This document shows positions 11,952 through 23,230 of a DNA stretch of 64,000 bases, piece after piece. The DNA is from Linnemannia schmuckeri. Its lineage: Eukaryota; Mortierellomycota; Mortierellomycetes; Mortierellales; Mortierellaceae. Under the pieces are notes generated by a model. That model searched no databases, was not told the origin of the DNA, and saw only the letters and a program-made list of their open reading frames with translations. The DNA is taken from assembly GCA_029449235.1 (NCBI GenBank), contig JANATG010000012.1, forward strand, positions 248,001 through 312,000, written 5' to 3'. A program made the position numbers and the translations under genes. Position 1 is the stretch's first letter. Every line of letters begins with the position of its first letter.

Positions 11952-13946
11952 ATGAAGTTTACTCAACCCATCTTCCTCCTCACCCTGAGCATCGCCTCGG
12001 CGCTGACTCTCTTCGCCGAAGCCACCCCTTCCTCCTCCTCCCTCAACAAACGCTCTCCTATACCTGCACAAGAGGGTGTTTACCTTGCTGCAGCCTCTAT
12101 TTCTACACGGCAACAACAACGTCGTCAACTGCAGCAGCAGCAACAGCAGAAACGTGGAGGGCTCTCAAATCATCCTGCTTTCAAGCCTGTCGTCATCCCT
12201 GCCCGCGCCTCCACCACGACCACTACCTCCAGTAGAAACAACAAGAACGACGGGAATAGCTCTTCTGTAAAACGACGCCTCGACAGAGATGCGGTTTCTG
12301 CATCAAAAATAGACGGCCAGCGGTCAGTCTTGTCAAAAGCAAAGATAACATATTCTCAGCAACACAAACAAGGACACCAACAGCAACTCCGTCGACGCAA
12401 GAACCACAAGAATAGCGATGACGAAAATAGGGCCTCTGCGGCAAAAACAGAGCACAACAAGACGAGGACGACGAAAAAAAGGAGGGCTCTTCTACTCCCC
12501 CCAGCTACACCCCCAGCACCCCCTTCCCTTCGAAAGCGAGCCGCCACCGCAGTTGACCCAACCTCCGCCAAAGCTGCCAAAGTTGCTGCTGCCGCTCCTC
12601 GCAAACCTACAAGGAAGGCAGGATTACCAACACGACTTCGCCGTTTCCTTTCATCAACACCCAAAAAGAACACCCCCCTCTTACTTCTTCCCGACTCTCG
12701 TTCAGTCTGGCAGACAGGATCCTATCAGACAGTGCGTTGGAACCGCAAGTACACCAAAAGCCTGCCAGCCGACACGACGATCGACATTGTGTTGATCGAC
12801 TCCAAGACCAACAAGAAAGTTACCTCATTGAAGCGGTTTGTGCCCTTCAAGAAGGGCGGATCTCAGGTTTGGGTGCCTACCAATATTCCTGAGGGGGCCT
12901 CATTTGTTCTGGTTCTGGAGCTTTACCGTGGTCGGAGTCAGGAACCGGTCACCAGCACGCCGCCATCCGCTTCATCGTCAGCAAAAGCAGGATCGCCATA
13001 TCAGTATCATCAGAGTCAGGAGCAAGGAGGCAGACCTTCCAACACTCTTCCAGCAGGAAGCAGTAGTAATGATGGTGAATCTGTGCAATCTCAGCAGCCA
13101 GCAGCAACGACAACGGCAGATGTTCTCTCGAGGATTGTGCGGAGGTCTGATATCAACATTGCATCCGCTGGCTCCAAACGAGATATCCCCCGCTACCCTC
13201 CTGGATACTATCGCCCCAGTGACAACAATAACAACGTCAACAGCGCCGACGATCGCTCAAACCCTTCGAGTAGCAACAAGGCATCGACAGGTTCGCACCA
13301 TGACATCAATCACGACGACTTTTATACAGGCGCCAGTCAGGAACGCTCAATGGACTTCCTCCCAGACGAACTTCGCCAAGAGTACCCCAACACGATCAAA
13401 CCCCTTACGCTCGAACATACCTTTGGTCTCCACCAAAAGGTCTACACCCTCACGCCTTACACCCTCGAATGGAAGATCCCCGAACGCGTAGCCGAGTTGC
13501 TCGAGTACACCCGCCAAGCTCAGGCACTCTTCAACTCCATCTCCAAGGGTAATGTTTACTCCCAGGCATCTGCATCGGCTCTGTACCCGAAATCGACGTT
13601 CATGGCTAAGGTTCTGGTCGAGCTCATCAAGGATGGGACTATGGAGTCGGTCTCAGTCCTGGCCAAGGATGTCCCTGCCGAGACCATGTTCCAATACTTG
13701 AGTATCCAAGATCGTCTCGCTCCCGCGTTCTATCGTCTTCGTGTGCAGATGGTTGTTGTCCAAGTCTGGACGGATTTCTCTGCTCTTGCCAACAGCAACA
13801 ACAATGTGCCTACTCCTGCTGCTAGTGGATCAGCGGCGGTCAAGGGTATTGCGATGGAGGGGTGGGAGTTCCCTGAGGGTGGAGAAGTCATTGATCGGTA
13901 TGAGGCCATCACTCGTCGATTCTGGGTCTCCCAGGGTGCTCTTTAA
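11952..13946 (+). CDS. Secreted protein with Kre9/Knh1-like domain and unassigned C-terminal domain
   Basis: This is an uninterrupted 664-residue gene. It starts with a clear signal peptide (MKFTQPIFLLTLSIASALTL, cleavage expected near residues 22-26) and a Lys-Arg Kex2-type site at about 34-35. A long Gln-, Ser- and Lys/Arg-rich segment with several further dibasic sites follows. Residues about 241-326 resemble the Kre9/Knh1 N-terminal domain (Ser-Thr-rich, GPI-anchored-type): VWQTGSYQTVRW, then IDIVLIDSKTNKKV and VWVPTNIPEGASFVLVLE. Family members act in cell-wall beta-1,6-glucan assembly or are surface proteins. A second linker leads to a well-structured C-terminal domain (about 467-664, GLHQKVYTLTPYTLEWKIPE to the end) that I cannot assign. 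There is no hydrophobic C-terminus, so no GPI anchor; the product should be secreted or wall-associated. The basic, Ala/Lys/Pro-rich stretch near 195-235 is odd for a wall protein. Confidence 0.78.
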   Translation: MKFTQPIFLLTLSIASALTLFAEATPSSSSLNKRSPIPAQEGVYLAAASISTRQQQRRQLQQQQQQKRGGLSNHPAFKPVVIPARASTTTTTSSRNNKNDGNSSSVKRRLDRDAVSASKIDGQRSVLSKAKITYSQQHKQGHQQQLRRRKNHKNSDDENRASAAKTEHNKTRTTKKRRALLLPPATPPAPPSLRKRAATAVDPTSAKAAKVAAAAPRKPTRKAGLPTRLRRFLSSTPKKNTPLLLLPDSRSVWQTGSYQTVRWNRKYTKSLPADTTIDIVLIDSKTNKKVTSLKRFVPFKKGGSQVWVPTNIPEGASFVLVLELYRGRSQEPVTSTPPSASSSAKAGSPYQYHQSQEQGGRPSNTLPAGSSSNDGESVQSQQPAATTTADVLSRIVRRSDINIASAGSKRDIPRYPPGYYRPSDNNNNVNSADDRSNPSSSNKASTGSHHDINHDDFYTGASQERSMDFLPDELRQEYPNTIKPLTLEHTFGLHQKVYTLTPYTLEWKIPERVAELLEYTRQAQALFNSISKGNVYSQASASALYPKSTFMAKVLVELIKDGTMESVSVLAKDVPAETMFQYLSIQDRLAPAFYRLRVQMVVVQVWTDFSALANSNNNVPTPAASGSAAVKGIAMEGWEFPEGGEVIDRYEAITRRFWVSQGAL

Positions 13947-14541
13947 ATATGTATAATGAACTGTCGAGCTTGCAGCAAGAAAAAGACACAAGAGTGTTGC
14001 AGCGTGCACCACTTTTTCTTTTTTTTTTTCCTCGCTCCACTTCATTATCCACTTTTTTTCCCTCCCCTCCTTCACTCCCTTCGCATTCCTCTTATCTTCT
14101 TCCCCTTCATCCTATGCACAGTTTTTCCCTCTCATCCCGAAAATTAATTAATGATTCCTACTACAATGACCAAACAGTTTATCAAACGAAACACAAAACG
14201 CCTCGAACTATCCCTGTATCATAGCAAAAATAAAAAAAAGTCCAGGCATATTACAAGATTATATGAGTTGTTTTTTTATGAATGTGTACAAGTGGTTGTA
14301 TTTGTGTGGGTGCGCGGAAGGCGGGTATAGTTGTGTTGTTTGTTGTTGATATGGATTGCAAAAGAAAACGGAAGCGAAGTGGGTGAGAGCGATGCGAGTG
14401 AGCGAGATGGGTGAGGTTAGAGGATCGGAAAGGAAAGGAAAGGAAAGGTAAGGGAGGAGAAAATGTCATTATGTGGTGTAAAACGATAGATTGCAAAAAA
14501 AGAAAATGAAAGAAAGGAAAGAAAAAGAAAAGGAAGGCGTA
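13947..14541. other. Convergent 3' flanks, no gene seen
   Basis: This is the 595-nt gap between two genes that converge. It has T/C-rich 3' flank on the left and G/A-rich sequence with a GGAAA-type repeat around 14428-14448 on the right. No open frame of interest is present. Confidence 0.5.
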
Positions 14542-17500
14542 CTAGAGCTTCTTGGAGAGGCGTTTGCCATGATCAGCCAAATAGGCGAGCACAAACCCAG
14601 TAGCAGCATGGGTGATCATTCGCTGTACAGGACCCCAAACCATCTCCGCCGCCGAGAACGGCGTCTTGGTCCCTTGGTTCCCTCCAGGTTGCCCGAGTCC
14701 CACAAGCCCCGACGCAGCTTCAGAGACAACAAAATCCTGCATCAACTGCTCGCTCTCTCGGACGACGGCGCGTCTCAAATGGACCTGTCGCAATTTCAAT
14801 CCATCCCTCCGGATCTTTTCATACAACTCCTTGGCAACTGTCGAGCCCGGTCCCTGACGATCGCCATAAACGTACAAAAGCCAAGTCTGAGGCCCGCCCT
14901 TCAACAGCGGAACCCCCATGAAGGACAATGACGCCTCTCCAAGCTTGAAGATCACCCAAAGGATGAGTCCGACTTCCAGCGATCCCGTGAGGATATGCAT
15001 GATCCGCTGACGCAACCAAGTCTGTTTCCAGAGTCCATACAATTGCATCAATAGACTCTGTGATCGACTACCTCCAACTCCCTGGTTCCGAAAGTGCCGC
15101 GGTTGTTGTTGCCGGGGTAGTATAGGATTCATGGAAGATGAGCCCCTCCCGCTTGAACGGAAACGCAGGTAGGGGCTTGGTGCATGCTGTTGATGTTGGT
15201 GCCCCTGGTAATCGTAGAGGTGAGAATAAGAGCGGCTGGTGTGCACTTGTGGACTCAGGAACTGTGCTTGAAAGTTGCGCTGCATCCTTTCTGCTCTGGA
15301 GCCAACCCTGAGTGCCTCCGCTCGTCCTCCTTGTCCTGGCTGAGACTTGGCGGTGTCATCCGGTGTCGCCGTCGACAATGGTGGCGCCGCTGTTGGTGTC
15401 GTTCCCTTGGCAGTTTCCGAAGCGCCAGGGTGAAGATGCGCAAAGGGTGACTCTGTCAGGAGCGGGAACAAAGACCCCAAGGGATTGCTGTGGTCGTCGT
15501 CATAGTCCACATCCATCCTCGTGTCACTGAGGAGCATCTCTAGTTCCAAAGAGACTCTGTCGCAGGATCGTCGATACCGCTCATACTGCTCCAACTGCTT
15601 TTCCTTCCAAATCATCCTTGAGTAGGCGCTCTTTCTGGAGGAGGACCGTGACATCCGCGAGGACGACGATGTCACAGATGCTGCCGAGGAGGGTGACGCG
15701 ACACGAAGATGAAAAGGCGATCGAGAAAGGTTGATAGAACTCCTGCGCGAAGTACGACAAGACGAATGATTGCATGTATCGCCTTGGTTGCTACTACTGC
15801 CGTTGCTGAGCAACTCACTATCGTCAATAAACAACCCCGGTATCGACTGTCCCTGTGGTCCCTGATTCTGAGTGAGCTGCTTTAACCGATTGGCATGTTG
15901 TTGTTGGTGGTGGCGACAGGGCCCGCGTTCTGATGGTGGTGGTGCAAAGAGTGCTGCGCTGGTGTTGCGAACAAGTGCCGTCTGGGCTTCCGAGATCAAA
16001 GCCTGAAGCGCGTGGCATATCCGGTTGTAGACAATGTTGGTTTCGTCCTCACTTCCCGATCCATGTTTAGAACCGACCACTTCAGACTCGCCACCACTGT
16101 CCGAGTCGTCTGAACCAACTAGCGTTCCCTCCGCACTAAGAAAATGAAATAATAATTTGGAATAAGTGAATATGCTTTGTCTGAAAGTCCGTCTCTATTC
16201 TTGCAACTCACATTGTTGCAGTTGTTGCCATGGGATAATCGGTTGGGCCTGGAAGAGCACAATGTACGATGGAAGGGCGGACTACGCTCTACTTGATGGT
16301 CCGTGGTTGCACAAGCCGAAGTGAAGTCCTCTCATAAATTTAGCCCTTAGGCCACAACGCCAAGACCCATTTTTTTTTTTTTGCTACGCTTAGGCGTACG
16401 ATTTACGCTTTGTCACATAAAACGGATAGTCGCCCTTTGTCATCCCCAGCCGAAAATCCCATGAAATAATGTGGTCATGTCCCGCAGAATGTTGCAAGTA
16501 TACGATGTGGTGGTGTATATGTGTATGTAGGCCAGGCATCGGTAATCGCATTGAATGCCGTGGTATTAAAAAAAAAGGAGAAAGTAAAGGGGGAGAGTGA
16601 CAAAAGACAGCGAATAAAACAAATAACTTACTCGGCTAGGAGCATCTTGAGCTCTTCGACGATGTGCTTGTTCGAGTGCTCGGCCCTACAAAGAAAAATG
16701 ATCGGACCACAAGATATGTGAGAACAAGAAGAAAGAAAAAAAGAAACATTGGGCCTTGATAACGACAATTATTCCCCGCCCTCCCTCAATTATAGCTCAA
16801 GCATGCGAGCGAAACACACAGACCGACAGACAGACAAATAGATGGACACTTACGCGTTTAGTCTTGTTTCCAAGTCAGAAACAACTGCCCGCGTATCGGC
16901 TACTTCTGACTGAAGCTTCTGGACCAGGTGCTCAAGCACTTCCCCCTATTGCAAAGAACAAACAAACACGGTCAGTGAAAATTGTGGGGGAAAGAGCTGT
17001 CCAATGGTGCGACATACTGCTTGTATGTCTGTCTGTCGGACATGACCTTTCCAGGGGAGAACAAACATATGTGGAGAGTCGAGGGGCCAGAGAGAGAAAG
17101 AGGGGAAAAAAGGGCTGGACAGGTGAGGGGTTGGATAACAGACAGCGAGTCGGGTGTTAAGAGAGGTATTGTTGTTTGTTTTATGGTTTAGCTCTTTTCT
17201 ATCGTTTGCTCTTTGCTGTCTGTTGCGATTGCTTTTCAGATCATTAACTCAAAGGGTCAAAAAAGAAAGTGGGTTGTCGTTGTTGTTTGAATTAGGGGGA
17301 GTTGTGTGTCTACTTCTGTTGAATTCTGCACAAGGAGCATTGAGCCAATGACCACGCACTCCGCTCTTGTCCCGAGCGCCCTGTTTTTAATTCTTTCTTC
17401 GTCAAACTGGAGCGAGAAAAGTGAGAAGATAGAGGGAAAGACGGCAAAGCCAGAGCCAGGTTTCTCATTTCTCTGCACTCAAAAGGGTTGTGGAGAAAGC

Positions 17501-18319
17501 AATAAGGGTCTTCCAAAACAATGCATTCATATCTCTTGATGAGTGCTGTTGCTATTATTGTTAATGTCTGTTCAATTGAGTCGCGTCTCTCTCCTCTTTA
17601 TTCTTTCTGCCAAGCCAGGTTATGGTTGGAATAGAGAGAGCGTGGCCAACGCATTGAATTAAGAATGGTATCGGTCTGGTGGGATAACGAGAGAGAGGAG
17701 GAGAGACATGTGAAGGAGAGCAAGTGTGTGTTGTGTTTGTCATGGTGCATAGCGGTTGCAGACATACCTCAATGCCAATCCCAGAGTCTACCATAGTCCC
17801 TTCTACAGCCGAGTCAGTGTGAGGGATTACTTCGGAACTTGGGGATACGGGTAGGGAGAGAGGGTCGTCATTTGGTGAAGATGATAGGGTTGATTCCAGG
17901 GTATTGTCGGCCAGCGATAATGCCTCTAGGACGTCATCGTCATCACTATGGCGTTGAAGGTTACTGTCTGTGTTGTGCCTGTCGTCTCCTCCGTAATCAG
18001 AAGCAGAGGCGATGGTGTCTTCTTGAGACCACGTCCTGACATGCGATGACTGCTGCTGTTGTTGTAGGTCGCGATCACTTGAGTCAAAGGTGCCTGTAGT
18101 TGTTGAGCGTGTTGACTTGCGGAGGGAGAAAAAATCGTCGTGGAAGGAGTCAGAGGCAAGGGTGATAGAGCTGGCGAAGGAGTAGTGTTTGCGGTCATGA
18201 GAGCTTCGTGAGTGGAAAGGGCTATTGGCAGCTGTTGTATCGTCATCTTCGTCCTCCAGGAACTGAGTCTGCTGCTGCTGTTGTTGTTGGAAGGACCATG
18301 GATTTGCGTGTGAGTCCAT
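14542..18319 (-). CDS. Coiled-coil, membrane-anchored protein of unknown function (4 exons)
   Basis: I join four minus-strand exons: 18319-17768, 16945-16854, 16685-16632 and 16135-14542. All phases agree (0, 2, 2) and the product is 763 residues. Residues 1-184 are acidic and Ser/Gln-rich, probably disordered. The two short exons encode a coiled coil (GEVLEHLVQKLQSEVADTR onward to EELKMLLADAEG, about 185-238). An Arg/Ser-rich region, a short helix with charged heptads (KEKQLEQYERYRRSCDRVS) and a His/Gln-rich linker follow. A single hydrophobic segment lies at about 612-636 (MHILTGSLEVGLILWVIFKL). The C-terminal 130 residues look folded (WLLYVYGDRQGPGSTVAKEL; a second weakly hydrophobic patch near MITHAATGFVLAYLAD). 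The topology suggests a cytosolic coiled-coil adaptor anchored in an organelle membrane; I do not recognise the family. The 496-nt intron 3 contains a competing ATG exon (16231-16212) that would give a shorter, separate gene. Confidence 0.68.
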
Positions 18320-19654
18320 CGTGAGGATTTGTGTGATACTGTCGGGATAGGGTGGAGCAGAAGAGGAAATGAAGAGAGTCGAGTTGAGGTATGGAGGAGG
18401 CGGGTAAGGATTAGAGAGTCGATCGGGTCATGAGATGAGAAGAGGAAGAAGTGGAATGGAGGAGAAGAGAGTGTGGGGTGTGATGTGGAGAGTGAAGAAG
18501 TGTAAGGGCAAGAATGATTGAGAACTTTTTTTTTTTTTTTTTTTTAATATTGGCTATTTCGGAAGGGTTCTTGGCGATGACCAATGTGAGAACGAGAGGA
18601 AGGAAGGAAGGAAGGAAGGAAGGAAGGATCAAAGAGACAAGTGAGAAGGAGAGGAAGACAAACAACGAGCAGAAAGGACAAGTGAGAGGAGAAAAGTCAA
18701 AAAGAAGGAAAAAGGGACAACAGGAACAAGAAAACAAAAACAAACACAAGAAGAAGAAAGAAGAAGGTTTACGAGAGGGTTGCGAAGTGCGGGGGAAGAG
18801 GAAGCGTTAGGTGAACATGGCGAATACATACATAATCAAATGGCTGTCTGTAGAGAAAGAAAGATCCGCTCTGGCTCTTCTTGTGAGAGTTGCATATTCG
18901 TGTCGATCGATCGGTCAAAGAAGGGGCACCAGTATGCTTGTATGTGTGTGTATATGCGTGTGTGTGTCTGAGCATGACAAAAAAAGGCATTCCTGGCACT
19001 TTGGTGGTAATCCGTCATTGACATTTTTTAGGATCATCTGATCCTGTGAATACCACGAATATCGCAACTGTAGCACCAGTTGCATGACGAAAGGCGCAAA
19101 GGTCCCTCCTTCCAGCCGCTGTGTCAAAACAATAAGGCGAAAGAGTTCCTGCTTTCCATTCATCGATCCCACACACACTTACACCACGACAACACACACA
19201 TACACGGTCATCATTGTTACCATCTACTCTCCTCTGGCCCATAAAAAGGAAGACTGCGGTAAACCTTTGGCTAGATATCCAGTGGATCCAATTCCCATTG
19301 CGCGTGACCCTTTTGATGAGCGCCCCCAACCTTCTTTGCCCTTCTTTTCTCTTTGCCAAATCAACCAGCCACGTCGATACATATCAATAGAAGACACTGA
19401 CGCGTTGCCACAAAGAGAAATTGTGCCCCTTCTTTTTTTTGTGCACAACTTACATATTAGTACATATACACGCAACTTTTTTTTTTTTTGTTTCTTTCCT
19501 TCTCTTCTTCACTCACTCCTTCTCCCACTTCGCCCTTTCACCCCTCTCTCTCACACACCCAATCACTTAGGCACTCTTTTTTATTTCATTTTTTTACTCT
19601 TTCTCACTCCATTCCCTTTAACCCCACTCACCTACATACACACATACATACACA
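18320..19654. other. Divergent promoter region between the coiled-coil gene and CDC48
   Basis: This region probably carries both promoters. It contains a poly(T) run (about 18528-18545), an AGGA tetranucleotide array, a TG/GTGT-rich stretch near 18940-18968 and a C/T-rich leader from about 19490 to 19650 before the CDC48 start. Open frames across it are low complexity or short and I do not support any of them. Confidence 0.45.
18597..18628. repeat. (AGGA)8 microsatellite
   Basis: Eight tandem AGGA units without interruption, within generally purine-rich sequence upstream of the minus-strand coiled-coil gene. Confidence 0.9.
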
Positions 19655-22600
19655 ATGGCCGACAGCGGAAAAGCCAAAGGAAAGCTTGTGTAAGTGGTTT
19701 CTCCTCGCTTCGTTCTCTTTCTTTCTTTTTGTTCCGTTTTCATCGAAACAAAAAAAGAATGCACTTGGAACAATAAAAAATACATATTCACTGAACATTC
19801 ATTCCTTCCAACAATAGTGAGAATGCCTCGATCACAGCTCCCGATGTCGACCCCGAACACGACCCCGCCACCGCTATCCTGCGCAAAAAGTCGGCTCCCA
19901 ACAAGCTGATTGTCGACGATGCCACCAACGACGATAACTCAGTCCTCGCCCTCTCGACTGCCACTATGGAGAAGCTCCAGTTCTTCCGTGGTGATATGGT
20001 TCTGGTCAAGGGCAAGAAGCGTCGTGACACCGTCCTTATCGTCCTTGCTGACGACTCTGTCGAGGACTCCAAGGTCCGCATCAATAAGGGTACGTTATAT
20101 GTTGTCGTTTTTTGATATTATTTATGGATCTGTTAGCGGGAATGGCATGCAAGTATAGGGACGAGGAAGAGGATAAGTACGGAAAGGGAAAAGGAAAAGG
20201 AAAAGGGGTGCTTTGAGAAAAGCTTGCGTACGACAAAGAAGAAAGGCGACATGAGCAAGGAACGGAAGTCCATTTAGATCTATGACAACAGAAGGACGAT
20301 ATGATAGGCTTGCGTATGACAAGATGAAGACAGTGGAGAGAGAGTTACTTTTGCATCCAAAATGAGAGAAAGACGACATAATAGCTTTAATAACTTAAGT
20401 TGTGGTTCAAGAATGATGACAAAAGTAAAAAGGCAAAAAGGCGGTGAGAGGTTTGCGTACGAGTGGACAGAAAACAATTGTACGACGTACACACTAAAAC
20501 GACACACTTTTCTTCCTCAACTTTACTATGTATGTAATCTCGCGCCGCAGTCGTTCGCCAGAACTTGCGTGTCCGTCTCGGAGATGTCGTCTCGCTTCAC
20601 ACCTGCACTGATATCAAGTACGGAAAGCGCATCCACGTCCTTCCCGTGGACGACACCGTCGAGGGCGTCACCGGAAACTTGTTCGAGGTCTACCTCAAGC
20701 CCTACTTCCTCGAGGCCTACAGACCCGTCCGCAAGGGCGATCTCTTCCTCGTCCGTGGTGGTATGAGAGCCGTCGAGTTTAAGGTCATCGAAACAGATCC
20801 CGCCGAGTACTGTATCGTAAGTGCTACCTTCTCTTCTTATTCACCGGACGACACTATATTCATGCAATTCGACCCCACTCTGGCTAACAATCATCGTTTC
20901 TAATTTTTTTCGATTCTCAGGTTGCTCAAGACACCGTGATTCACTGTGAGGGCGAGCCTATCAAGCGTGAAGATGAGGAGTCCAACCTTGCTGACGTCGG
21001 ATACGATGACATTGGAGGATGCCGCAAGCAGATGGCTCAGATTCGCGAGTTGGTCGAGCTTCCTCTCCGCCACCCTCAGCTCTTCAAGTCCATCGGTATC
21101 AAGCCTCCTCGCGGTATTCTTATGTTTGGACCTCCAGGAACAGGAAAGACCCTCATGGCTCGTGCCGTCGCCAACGAGACCGGAGCCTTCTTTTTCTTGA
21201 TTAACGGACCCGAGATCATGTCCAAGATGGCCGGAGAGTCTGAGAGCAACTTGCGCAAAGCCTTCGAGGAGGCCGAGAAGAATAGCCCCGCCATTATCTT
21301 CATTGATGAGATCGATTCGATTGCTCCCAAGCGTGAAAAAACCAACGGAGAGGTCGAGAGACGTGTTGTTTCCCAGCTCTTGACCCTTATGGATGGATTG
21401 AAGGCTCGCTCCAACATTGTCGTCATGGCCGCCACCAACCGCCCTAACTCTATCGACCCCGCCCTCCGTCGTTTTGGACGCTTCGATCGTGAGCTCGACA
21501 TTGGTATCCCTGACCCCACTGGACGTCTCGAGATTCTCCGCATCCACACCAAGAACATGAAGTTGGACGACGATGTCGATCTGGAACAGATTGCTTCCGA
21601 GACCCACGGTTATGTCGGATCGGATGTTGCCAGTTTGTGCTCTGAGGCTGCCATGCAGCAGATTCGTGAAAAGATGGAACTCTTTGATCTCGACGATGAG
21701 ACCATCGATGCCGAGGTCCTCAACTCGCTCGCCGTCACCATGGAGAACTTCCGCTATGCTTTGGGCATCTCCAACCCTTCGGCACTTCGCGAGACCGTTG
21801 TCGAGGTCCCCACCACTACATGGAACGATGTTGGTGGCTTGGAGAAGGTCAAGCAGGAACTCCAGGAGACCGTCCAGTACCCTGTCGAGCACCCCGAAAA
21901 GTTCTTGAAGTTTGGTATGTCTCCATCCCGCGGTGTTCTTTTCTATGGACCTCCCGGATGCGGAAAGACCTTGTTGGCCAAGGCTATTGCCAACGAGTGC
22001 CAAGCCAATTTTATCTCGATCAAGGGTCCCGAGCTGTTGACCATGTGGTTCGGAGAGTCTGAGGCCAACGTCCGTGATGTCTTTGACAAGGCTCGTGCCG
22101 CTGCTCCCTGTGTTATGTTCTTTGATGAGTTGGATTCGATCGCCAAGGCCCGTGGTGGCTCTTCTGGAGATGGTGGTGGAGCTGGTGACCGTGTCCTCAA
22201 CCAGATTTTGACCGAGATGGACGGAATGAATGCCAAGAAGAATGTCTTTGTCATTGGAGCCACCAACAGACCCGACCAGATTGACGGTGCCCTGCTGCGT
22301 CCTGGTCGTCTTGATCAGTTGATCTACATTCCTCTTCCCGATGAGGCTTCGCGTCTTGCCGTCTTGAAGTCGACTCTCCGCAAGTCTCCTGTCTCAACCG
22401 AAATCGACCTTACTCACATTGCCAAGGCCACCCATGGATTCTCTGGAGCTGATTTGACTGAGATTTGCCAGCGTGCGTGCAAGCTTGCCATTCGCGAGAA
22501 CATTGAGGCTGATATCCGTAAGGAGCGTGAGCGTAAGGAGCGTGGCGATGAAGAGGCTATGGATGAGGATGACGAGGATGCCGTCCCTGAGCTCACCCGT

Positions 22601-22822
22601 GCCCACTTTGAGGAGGCCATGAAGTTTGCCCGTCGGTCAGTCCAGGACAGCGATATCCGTCGCTACGAGATGTTTGCTCAGAATCTCCAAAACTCTCGTG
22701 GATTTAATTCCTTCAAGTTCCCCGAGGGAGGTGTTGGAGGTTCGGTTGCACCTACCGCTGCCGGAGAGTCCAACGCTGCCTTCAACCAGGGCAACACTCT
22801 CGACGATGACCTTTACTCTTAA
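19655..22822 (+). CDS. CDC48: Cdc48/p97/VCP AAA+ ATPase
   Basis: Four exons, 19655-19689, 19818-20089, 20551-20816 and 20921-22822, join in frame to 824 residues, the usual Cdc48 length. Cdc48 is a hexameric segregase that extracts ubiquitylated proteins in ERAD, the proteasome pathway, autophagy and mitosis, working with cofactors such as Ufd1-Npl4. The N-domain spans the first three exons (KLIVDDATNDDNSVLALS, VRQNLRVRLGDVVSLH). D1 has Walker A GPPGTGKT (261-268) and Walker B IIFIDEID (DE 320-321). D2 has Walker A GPPGCGKT (534-541) and Walker B VMFFDELD (DE 593-594). The C-terminus is DDDLYS, the conserved cofactor-binding tail. The start is the only suitable ATG: exon 1 has just 35 nt (MADSGKAKGKL), preceded by a C/A-rich leader. 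All three introns lie before D1; both ATPase domains sit in one exon. All key residues are intact. Confidence 0.97.
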
Positions 22823-23230
22823 ATCAGTGGAGTGAGTTCTGTCTTCCTATTCCTTTTTTTTTTTCTTTCTCCATGTACATTTATCCAATCTCCCTCTTTC
22901 TCCCCCATTGCCTTCCTTTCTCATGATGAGATGATGTTGCACCTTTGTAGTTTCCCAACAATGAAATAAATACCTCTTTGATAACGAAAACTAACTAGCT
23001 TTTGAGTGTTTGTTCCGTGCTTGATTGCTGTTGTACTCCTTTCATTTTCTTTTACTCTACTTTTCTCTTTTCGATTTTTTCTTCGTTTTTTATGGCGGAC
23101 AGATGCCACTTTTTAGGGATCAGGAAGAATATTATGTATGTTGCTTTTTATTTGCAAATGCGGTGAGAAAAAAAAATTAAGATGCGAACAGAAGAAAGAA
23201 AAAAAAAGATAACTTAAATATGGAAGAGAC
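22823..23230. other. Convergent 3' region between CDC48 and MET5
   Basis: This 408-nt gap holds the 3' flanks of two convergent genes. It is T/C-rich after CDC48, with an AAATAAA candidate polyadenylation signal near 22965-22971. It is A-rich before the MET5 stop codon, which is T-rich when read on the minus strand. No gene is seen. Confidence 0.55.

Noticed and set aside
16212..16231. ATG exon (MATTAT) as the sole start of the membrane-segment gene
   Set aside because: In frame and possible as an alternative start, but the upstream exons supply a continuous coiled coil in exactly the right phase, so I preferred the longer model.
20900..22003. 367-codon open frame on the minus strand
   Set aside because: Antisense shadow of the CDC48 D1/D2 coding exon, created by its codon bias; no start context or family resemblance.
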